Source of the DNA: Saprospiraceae bacterium
Lineage (GTDB): Bacteria > Bacteroidota > Bacteroidia > Chitinophagales > Saprospiraceae
Reading direction: 5' to 3'
DNA: 15,154 nt
Assembly: GCA_016787375.1 (NCBI GenBank)
Contig: JAEUUM010000553.1
Coordinates: 1 to 15,154, forward strand
Shown here: one piece after another, positions 6,549 to 13,525 of the stretch
How positions within the stretch are numbered: position 1 is the stretch's first letter
Layout of the letters: every line of letters begins with the position of its first letter
Translations under genes and position numbers: made by a program
Notes under the pieces: generated by a model
What the model saw: only the letters and a program-made list of their open reading frames with translations
Databases searched by the model: none
Told to the model about the DNA's origin: nothing

Positions 6549-9500
6549 TCAATTTTGATTTAACTCTGATTCACCAGTTAATATAATGACAATGTTCACT
6601 TTGGTTCCGAGTGGCTCTCCATTGTCATTGTATAAGTCAATTATTTGTACTGTATTAAGGGGATTGTGATAGTGTATTCTGTTTTTGGTGATTTCCAAAC
6701 CATGAGATTTCCGCAAATTGGTTTTTTTTGATTTCAGGCTTTCAGATTTTACTCTTCCAATTCCATTGTCTGTAATGTCAATGTACAATGCATGACCAAC
6801 TAATTGCAGGTCCAGGTCTAAGGTTCTGGTTCCATTTTTGGGCATAAGCCCGTGCCAAATTGAATTCTCAAGAAACGGTTGAATTATCAAAGGAGGCACA
6901 TGGATAATAGCTTCATAAATGCTTTCATCAATATGCAACTTGTATTCAAAAGCATTTGAAAATCTGAGTGATTCCATCAATAAATAAAGTTTAACCGATT
7001 CTAATTCTTTTTCGAGGGTGATGGTTTCGTGCCTTGAATTTTCAAGTATTAGACGCATTAATCTTGAAAATTTGGTAAGGTAGTCACTTGCCAGATTGGT
7101 TTTATGCTCTACAATAAAACTGTTGATGCTATTGAGCGAATTAAATATAAAATGCGGATTCATTTGTAATCTGAGAGACTGCATTTCTGCCTCAGCTTTT
7201 TGGTGCAATAAGGATTTTCTGGCCTTAATTGAATGGATTCTGGAAGAAATAATAATAATTGCTCCTCCAATTATAGAAAGTGAAAGTGAAAGTAAGAACC
7301 AAAAATTCAAAAACCAGGGTCCTTTAATGGTTATTTCAAGTTTTTTAATTTTGGACATTATCTTATTGCCATCATATGCCTGAACATTAAAAGTATATTT
7401 ACCGGGTTTTAATTGGGTGAAGTTTACATAGTTCCTGCTTCCGTTTTCTATCCATATTTTATCAATTCCGCTGAGCATATATCTGTAATTGATCTTGCCG
7501 GTTTGTGAAAAAATCGGACATTGAAAACCTAAGGTTATAAAATTCTCTTTGTACGATAGCAGGATACTTTTCAGATATGGATAGGGTACGGAATCTTTGT
7601 ATAATTCGTTCATTACCTTGATTTCAGTTATGACCGGAACTGGTATGAAGGGTATGTTTTTGGTTTTAGCAGGATCAATAATATTAAATCCATTTATCCC
7701 TCCGAATACTAGATGTCCGTTTGAAATTTTTAAAGCTGCAGCAGTATTGAATTCCATATCTTGCAGGCCATCTTCTGTGTTGAATTTTGAAATTTTTGAA
7801 TTGGTGATGTTAATTTTTGCTATTCCCTTGTTTGTAGATACCCAAACATTTTTTTGGTTGTCCAGCAAAACAGAATAAATTACATTATTGGGTAAGCCAT
7901 CCAGTTCTGTAATTAACTTGTTAACTTTCCCGGAAGTTGCATCCATAAGTGCAAGACCATCTTCTGTGCCTGCCCAAATTTCATTTTTATTGAACATAAA
8001 ATGCCGGCACACTCCTGAAAGACCGTGGATCTGCTTGAATTCGTGGAACTTTCCTGTAATGTAATTGTATTTAATCAGAGATTTATTTTCTGTTGCCAGA
8101 TATAAATCCCCATTTTCTTTTTCCTCAATATACCTTATCCTCAAAATATTATCCTTTAGATAAAAGTCCGAATCAGGGCATTTTTCAAACTTATGTGTTT
8201 CTAAATTGAATATCAATGGGATGCCTTTTGAGCTACTTATTATTAGTTTGTTTAAGGTTTTTAGTTTGTAAACGCACGACAGTTCTCTGGTGTTTTCTAT
8301 GTTGGGGTCACTATATTTTTCAAAATGGTGGGTAATTTTATCAAAACTGTACAAACCTCCCCAAGTGGCAAGCCACAGTAAATTACCATCTCCCTTCACT
8401 ATTGAATATATATTGTTTGACTGCGCCGAATTTTGTTCCTGTCTTTGGGGCGTATAATATTGGAACTTCCTTGACGATATAGAATATTTTAAAAGTCCAC
8501 CATACAAGGTTCCCATATAGTAATCGGTTTCATTCTCCGTATAAATACTTAAAATCATATTGTCAAAAATCTTGTCAGAGTTGTTTTTGTCGAACGCCTT
8601 GAACAATTCAATGCCTTGTCTGTCACCTTCAAACTTTGAAACGCCACCTCCGCTTGTTCCGATCCAGGTAATTCCATCTGCTGAGTTGTACATACTCAGA
8701 ATAAAATTCTTTTTCAAGGACTGCTCTTCTTTACCTGCTTTCGCAAGACTTAAATGATTGGACTCTGTGTTGATTCTTACCAAACCCGAAGTTCTGCTGC
8801 CTATCCACAAGTTTCCGTCTTGGCCTGAGTTTAAAATACTATAGTCATTCAGGGCATTATTTAGTTTGAAAGTTTTATTTATGTCCAGTATACTTTTTTG
8901 CTTTACATTGTATTTGTAAACGGCATTGCCATTTACTATAAACCAAATATTGCCTTGTACTACCTCTACCGCATTGACAATATTATCTTTTGAGTGGATT
9001 AATTCATTGACGTTTATAATTAAATTGTTGTTTTCGCCAAGTATGTAAATATTATTGCGGTTGGCAGTACAAATATTGTTTTGATCATAGGGACAATGTT
9101 TAACATTAGGTTTTTGATCTTTGATAATTTCCGGGAGTTTTACCATTGTTTTCCTGTTTTTGTCATAGCAAAACAGTCCCGCCTTGAGTGTGCTAATCCA
9201 AATTTTCCCATTTACATCTTCTGAAATAGAGGTTATCCATGCCAAAGGGATTATTTCGAAACCCGGGTAGATATCCTCCGGCAGGTGCCATTTATCTTTG
9301 TGTGACTCATAAATTAATAATTCGTTGGTGGTTCCAACCCACAATAGATTATTTTTATCAGAGTACAGTGCTGTTATCATTTTTGAAAAATCAGTTTTTA
9401 TAACAGCATTGAGTTTAATGCTTGGAACAATAAGCTTAAAATTCGTTCCATCAAAACGATTTAGCCCAGCCTGAGAGCCAAACCACATAAATCCATCTTT

Positions 9501-9635
9501 GCATTGCGCTATTGAGTAAATGCTGTTTTGAGAAAGGCCTTCATTAATCGTGTAAGTCTTAAAAGACAAGGTTTGTGCAAATACACATGGATTCACACAA
9601 AAAATGAAGATAATTGAAATTAATGTATTTCTCAA
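6549..9635 (-). CDS. Two-propeller LytS-type sensor histidine kinase
   Basis: This 1028-residue inner-membrane kinase senses a periplasmic signal and should phosphorylate the following LytTR regulator. A signal peptide covers about 1-21 (ending CVFAQ). Fourteen two-component-regulator propeller repeats follow to about residue 670 (for example MWFGSQAGLNRFDG at 50-63, WIGTSGGGVSKFE, WLATWGGLYSFD, WAGTEDGLALMD), enough for two seven-bladed propellers. A Y_Y_Y domain covers about 700-770 (NYVNFTQLKPGKYTFNVQAYD), and one membrane segment about 775-800. A His_kinase/LytS domain starts at QMNPHFIFNSLNS with His828; a GHKL ATPase follows with the N-box FLENSIWHG (Asn924) and the G-box DNGIGR (Asp956). 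The sensor half matches the Bacteroidota hybrid systems that detect polysaccharide fragments, but here receiver and regulator are a separate protein. The start is TTG at 9635; no ATG precedes the signal peptide. The ligand is unknown. Confidence 0.95.
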   Translation of the reverse strand: MRNTLISIIFIFCVNPCVFAQTLSFKTYTINEGLSQNSIYSIAQCKDGFMWFGSQAGLNRFDGTNFKLIVPSIKLNAVIKTDFSKMITALYSDKNNLLWVGTTNELLIYESHKDKWHLPEDIYPGFEIIPLAWITSISEDVNGKIWISTLKAGLFCYDKNRKTMVKLPEIIKDQKPNVKHCPYDQNNICTANRNNIYILGENNNLIINVNELIHSKDNIVNAVEVVQGNIWFIVNGNAVYKYNVKQKSILDINKTFKLNNALNDYSILNSGQDGNLWIGSRTSGLVRINTESNHLSLAKAGKEEQSLKKNFILSMYNSADGITWIGTSGGGVSKFEGDRQGIELFKAFDKNNSDKIFDNMILSIYTENETDYYMGTLYGGLLKYSISSRKFQYYTPQRQEQNSAQSNNIYSIVKGDGNLLWLATWGGLYSFDKITHHFEKYSDPNIENTRELSCVYKLKTLNKLIISSSKGIPLIFNLETHKFEKCPDSDFYLKDNILRIRYIEEKENGDLYLATENKSLIKYNYITGKFHEFKQIHGLSGVCRHFMFNKNEIWAGTEDGLALMDATSGKVNKLITELDGLPNNVIYSVLLDNQKNVWVSTNKGIAKINITNSKISKFNTEDGLQDMEFNTAAALKISNGHLVFGGINGFNIIDPAKTKNIPFIPVPVITEIKVMNELYKDSVPYPYLKSILLSYKENFITLGFQCPIFSQTGKINYRYMLSGIDKIWIENGSRNYVNFTQLKPGKYTFNVQAYDGNKIMSKIKKLEITIKGPWFLNFWFLLSLSLSIIGGAIIIISSRIHSIKARKSLLHQKAEAEMQSLRLQMNPHFIFNSLNSINSFIVEHKTNLASDYLTKFSRLMRLILENSRHETITLEKELESVKLYLLMESLRFSNAFEYKLHIDESIYEAIIHVPPLIIQPFLENSIWHGLMPKNGTRTLDLDLQLVGHALYIDITDNGIGRVKSESLKSKKTNLRKSHGLEITKNRIHYHNPLNTVQIIDLYNDNGEPLGTKVNIVIILTGESELNQN

Positions 9636-9710
9636 AACAATGGTTATCTATGTATTTGTTGGTCAAATTACCAAGTTTTTATGTTAGCATGGATAAAAAC
9701 CCGTATATAA

Positions 9711-9759
9711 TTAATGTGCTGCATCAAATACTCCTGAATAGTATTGTATTTGCAGCACA
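9711..9759 (-). terminator. Imperfect hairpin, probable terminator of the exported-protein operon
   Basis: On the - strand TGTGCTGC (9759-9752) pairs with GCAGCACA (9722-9715), and AAATAC (9751-9746) with GTATTT (9731-9726). A three-base bulge lies on the 3' side and the loop is 14 bases. TTAATTATATA follows, A/T-rich but not a clean U-run. It lies 66 bases after the stop at 9825 and before the kinase start, so termination of the upstream operon is likeliest. An alternative inner helix (AATACT/AGTATT) is possible. Confidence 0.5.
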
Positions 9760-9824
9760 CTTTTAGAAGGGTTGGAATGTTTTACTCACATTTATCAGTT
9801 GGTTAATTTATTTCATCCGGTTGA

Positions 9825-11423
9825 TCAGTTCACTTTTACAAATGAGCTAATACAAACTAATTTTTGGCCCTCAGAATATACCTGCAAGAAATATAAACCC
9901 GTTGGTATGTCCGTAATATTTATTTCATGATTTTGTGTGACATTAAAGATTCCAATTTCTACACCGGTATAGTTGAGGATTCTCACCCATGATATTGCAT
10001 AGTTTGTTTTCAACTTTAATATTTGGTGAACCGGGTTTGGTATAATTTCTATTTGGTTGGAATTGGTGTCGAAAAAAGTAGAAAGTAATATTCCATCACA
10101 ATTCTCATCTATATTGTTTCCGGGAATGTCAATTGCGTTCGGATTGATGTTTGGGTCATTATCATTGCAGTCATCAGCAAGCCCAAAGCCATCCTGGTCC
10201 AAGTCGTCATCCAACGTAGCAGGGTTACAATCATCGTCTTTTCCATTATACGGAATTTCGACTTTCCCTGGGTTTATGTTGGGATCATTGTCATTACAAT
10301 CTGCAACATACCCATACCCATCCTGATCAAGATCATCCTCTAAAGTAGCAGGGTTACAATCATCATCCTTTCCGTTGTAAGGTATTTCAGTTTTACCAGG
10401 GTTTACATTCGGGTCATTGTCATTACAATCTGTAACATACCCGTAACCATCCTGATCAAGATCATCCTCTAAAGTGGCAGGGTTACAATCATCATCCTTA
10501 CCGTTATAAGGTATTTCAGTTTTACCGGGATTAATGTTTGAATCGGCATCGTTACAATCATTTGCTTTAATGAACCCATCCTGATCTAAATCATCGTCGA
10601 GTGTAGCCGGGTTACAGTCGTCGTCTTTACCGTTATATGGGATTTCAGGCTCACCAGGGTTAATGTTTGAATCGTCATCGTTACAATCGTTTGCTTTGGT
10701 GTACCCATCTTGATCTAAATCATCGTCGAGTGTAGCCGGGTTACAGTCGTCATCTTTACCGTTATATGGGATTTCAGTTTTTCCGGGATTTACATTTGGG
10801 TCAAAATCATTACAATCATTGGAAGCCAAGTACCCATCACCGTCAATATCTGTTACATCTGAAAGTTCTAAACAACCGAGTTTAAAATTTCCGGAAAAGT
10901 TATTGAAATATATATCGTCAATCGAGTTAAAACCGTTTGCAATGGTTTGAGTTTTTACGATTACACCATCCTTTAGAACCTGTATTTGATGATAGTAAAA
11001 ATCAACAATAAAGGCAAAATGAACATTTCCTGTTCCTACGAAAGTATAAACGAATTCAAAATCATCTTTATCTGAAATTTTAATTCCGAATCCGGTTGGT
11101 AATCCTACCGGCACCATTGAGACCTTCATGTCTAGCACATATTGTTGATGGATGGTCCCAACGCTTCGTTTACAATTAACTTGATCTGATGACTCAATTT
11201 GAAGGTATGCGTTGTTAAAATCAGACCCTGAGCAATTCGAGTAACTTCCGCCATCATATTTGACCTGTGCTTGTGCTCCTGACACATCAATCCAGTCAGA
11301 ATTTTGATTGCTGATGGGTCCAACTGAGTAATTATTAAAATCTTCAAAAAAGATCTGCTGACAATTGCCAACCGGTAAATTTGAAAACAAAAAGAGGCAG
11401 AGTATCAAAATATAATTTTTCAT
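9825..11423 (-). CDS. Exported MopE-like repeat protein with type IX sorting domain
   Basis: This 532-residue protein has a signal peptide (about 1-21), an N-terminal beta-rich domain without a recognised family (about 22-190, beginning FFEDFNNYSVGP, reminiscent of lectin/laminin-G-type sandwiches), six acidic repeats (192-445), and a C-terminal beta domain (about 459-532, IEIIPNPVHQILKL to the end) of the Por secretion-tail type that directs export through the type IX system. Each repeat carries DxDxDG, DCND and DDDCNP, the pattern of the MopE putative metal-binding motif, with two Cys that probably form a disulphide. Calcium or another divalent metal is the expected ligand (family knowledge plus inference). 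It lies 41 bases after the FN3 gene with no promoter seen, so cotranscription is likely. The probable role is structural or adhesive at the cell surface. Confidence 0.85.
   Translation of the reverse strand: MKNYILILCLFLFSNLPVGNCQQIFFEDFNNYSVGPISNQNSDWIDVSGAQAQVKYDGGSYSNCSGSDFNNAYLQIESSDQVNCKRSVGTIHQQYVLDMKVSMVPVGLPTGFGIKISDKDDFEFVYTFVGTGNVHFAFIVDFYYHQIQVLKDGVIVKTQTIANGFNSIDDIYFNNFSGNFKLGCLELSDVTDIDGDGYLASNDCNDFDPNVNPGKTEIPYNGKDDDCNPATLDDDLDQDGYTKANDCNDDDSNINPGEPEIPYNGKDDDCNPATLDDDLDQDGFIKANDCNDADSNINPGKTEIPYNGKDDDCNPATLEDDLDQDGYGYVTDCNDNDPNVNPGKTEIPYNGKDDDCNPATLEDDLDQDGYGYVADCNDNDPNINPGKVEIPYNGKDDDCNPATLDDDLDQDGFGLADDCNDNDPNINPNAIDIPGNNIDENCDGILLSTFFDTNSNQIEIIPNPVHQILKLKTNYAISWVRILNYTGVEIGIFNVTQNHEINITDIPTGLYFLQVYSEGQKLVCISSFVKVN
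10089..10850 (-). repeat. Tandem 129-bp coding repeats, six units
   Basis: Five units of 129 bp (43 residues) run from 10850 down to 10206 without spacers; a sixth, diverged 117-bp unit spans 10205-10089. The protein consensus starts DLDQDG, has DCND in the middle and ends GKDDDCNPATLDD. At DNA level the 3' half of units 1 and 2 share one version (tcgtcgagtgtagccggg on +) and units 3 and 4 another (tcatcctctaaagt, then agcaggg or ggcaggg); unit 5 differs again. This suggests pairwise duplication or gene conversion. Confidence 0.93.
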
Positions 11424-11464
11424 ATTATTGGTATTTACTTAAGTTATAAAAAAGTATCAATCCT

Positions 11465-13525
11465 TTATTTAAACCACTCCAAGGTGAATATTTCGGACTT
11501 TTTCTGGTTTGGATAAATTGCTTGTAAACCATAGCGTATATGGTTGCCTTTGTTCATGTTTTCATAAAATTGAACCTGTTCAGCATCTACACTTTTATGC
11601 TGTTGGATTCCTTCACCGAGGTCTTTATAAATAATGTAATAGGCTGGTTTAGGGTTTGGGTCGTTCCATTTAAATCCTATTTTTTCTCTTTCAGAAAGCC
11701 ATGAAAGTGAAATATTTTTAATTGACTTGTCGACATAGGATACAATTTCAAGAGGGAATGAATACGCAGATGACAACCCGTTTTTATCAATTGATTTGAG
11801 ATAATAGGTGTACCTTTTCCGATCTGCCAAGGTGCTATCTGTATACTCGGTTTGATTTAGATCAATGTTTTTACTCAAAAGGATTGTTGTTCCAGTATCA
11901 TCTTTGCGGTAAAGTTCATATGAAGCAACATCCTCACTTGGACTCTGCCCCCATTGTATGGTAGCACTTTTGCTATTGAGTTTATAGTTTGTAATTTGAG
12001 GTGGTATTGGTGGTATTTTATCAGGTTTCAACAATCGCACTGGCGATGTAAGTTGACTCATGTTGTAGCTCATGTCAATTGCTGATACAGCATAAAATAT
12101 TTCATTTGTAAGGGTATTTAGTGCCAGTGTATCTGAAAATTCTGTGGCAGATAAAAATCCTTGTTGTAAGCACACAAAGTCGTGATTAATATTGTTTTTT
12201 CTGAAAACACGATAACCAATTAATTCGTCAAGTGAGTCAAGCTTCCAGCTCAAATGCACAACACCTGAGGTGTCAATTTTAGCCGTAAATCCCTCTGGGG
12301 TCTTGGGTGGTTCGGTATCGGCCATGAAATACCTAACCGGGTTTGAAGAAGTAACATTCCCTGCAGTGTCCACCGCAACTATTTCGAAATAAGTCGATTT
12401 AATTTTTGCTTTTTGATTAAAATAATATGAGAAGGTATTCTTTGGGAGTATTTGAATTGTGTCAGGTATATGATCGACAGCTGTACCACTTTTTACAATA
12501 AAATGGTCCAAATCTGAGTCGGCTTTTTCCTTGGCAAATTTCCAACTGAGTGTTATCCCATCATTCTGTTTGTGGGTTTCATTTAATACGAGCTGACCGG
12601 GTGGTGTCTTGTCGCTTCCATAACACGAAACTGTTTCACTATATCCTGTCAGATCTCCGAATGGGTCGATGGCTTGAACTCTGTAGTAATATTTTATATA
12701 ATTCTGAACACTATCCCGATAGAAAACATCGATAGTATGATCAGGCGACATAATGATGAACGGCTTCTTGTTTAGTCTTGAAAATTTTTTACCATCTGCA
12801 GATCTTTCAATATAGAAACCTGACCAACGGTAGAGTTCTTTATTAAAGGGCCACCTGAGCTCCACTTCTTTTTCCTTAGATTTTGCCGTAAGAAACTGTG
12901 GTGTATTTAAAGACTCCCACTCTCCAAATGTACTAAAAACCATGGAGGTATCCACTTGGAAAAGAGCTTGTTTATAAGCACTGTATATTCTGAAAAATAT
13001 TTTTTCATTTTCTTTAATTTTAATTTTTACCACGTGACGCATTCCAAGCATTTGGGCAGCTGTGGGCGAATAATCGCAACCAAGCATTGCCATCGAAAAT
13101 AATGAGGTCAACATTGATGCCTGATCCTTCACATTTTGTATTTCATTTACAGCCGGCGAGGCAGGAAGCTTGCCATATAGCAACTGGGCTCCAAGCATGG
13201 CATATTCATTTTTCTTTGTGGCATCGTTGTTAAAGGCGTCAAGTGGCATAGGTAATATAGGTTGTTTGGTTACCTTCTCCCAATTGCTCATTTTATAAGG
13301 ATACTTACCTGAAACAGTCAGCTTTTCAATCCAAACTCCTGCTTCAATGTGAGCGGGCAATGCATTTGCTGAGTTTGGAGCCCATCGAAGTACAATGCTG
13401 TCCGGAACGGCCTTAGCAATGATGCCGTACTTGATGCTGATTTTTGGCACTTCATTAATCTGCCCTTCTAGTTTTTGACAAAACAGAATTAAAAGAACAC
13501 CAATTATTATTTGATTGCTTCTCAT
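11465..13525 (-). CDS. Exported multi-FN3 protein
   Basis: This 686-residue protein has a signal peptide (about 1-21, LLILFCQKLEG then Gln22). Residues about 28-205 form an unrecognised N-terminal region: a strand-rich start (DSIVLRWAPN, 42-51, itself FN3-like) and an Ala/Met/Leu-rich helical stretch (about 105-162, containing AMLGAQLLYGKLPASPAVNEI and a Cys150). Four fibronectin type III domains follow at about 208-303, 305-402, 405-500 and 503-598, and a fifth, shorter one ends the protein (602-686). The Y-x-V-x-A-I/V-D strand-F signature recurs (YYRVQAIDPFG, FEIVAVDTAGN, FYAVSAIDMSYN). There is no type IX sorting tail, so the protein is probably periplasmic or surface-bound through partners. 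Its ATG overlaps the preceding stop as ATGA, suggesting translational coupling with the unrecognised upstream protein. Specific function unknown. Confidence 0.85.
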   Translation of the reverse strand: MRSNQIIIGVLLILFCQKLEGQINEVPKISIKYGIIAKAVPDSIVLRWAPNSANALPAHIEAGVWIEKLTVSGKYPYKMSNWEKVTKQPILPMPLDAFNNDATKKNEYAMLGAQLLYGKLPASPAVNEIQNVKDQASMLTSLFSMAMLGCDYSPTAAQMLGMRHVVKIKIKENEKIFFRIYSAYKQALFQVDTSMVFSTFGEWESLNTPQFLTAKSKEKEVELRWPFNKELYRWSGFYIERSADGKKFSRLNKKPFIIMSPDHTIDVFYRDSVQNYIKYYYRVQAIDPFGDLTGYSETVSCYGSDKTPPGQLVLNETHKQNDGITLSWKFAKEKADSDLDHFIVKSGTAVDHIPDTIQILPKNTFSYYFNQKAKIKSTYFEIVAVDTAGNVTSSNPVRYFMADTEPPKTPEGFTAKIDTSGVVHLSWKLDSLDELIGYRVFRKNNINHDFVCLQQGFLSATEFSDTLALNTLTNEIFYAVSAIDMSYNMSQLTSPVRLLKPDKIPPIPPQITNYKLNSKSATIQWGQSPSEDVASYELYRKDDTGTTILLSKNIDLNQTEYTDSTLADRKRYTYYLKSIDKNGLSSAYSFPLEIVSYVDKSIKNISLSWLSEREKIGFKWNDPNPKPAYYIIYKDLGEGIQQHKSVDAEQVQFYENMNKGNHIRYGLQAIYPNQKKSEIFTLEWFK

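Noticed and set aside
9640..9670. Promoter for the kinase gene around TAATTTG or TAACCATTG
   Set aside because: Neither matches TAnnTTTG in spacing, and no convincing -33 box accompanies them.
10057..10326. Open frame on + across the repeat region
   Set aside because: It is a by-product of the repetitive, stop-poor antisense of the acidic repeats; its translation has no independent sign of coding.
10089..10850. CRISPR-like array
   Set aside because: The units are 129 bp, contiguous, in frame and encode a known metal-binding pattern; there are no spacers.
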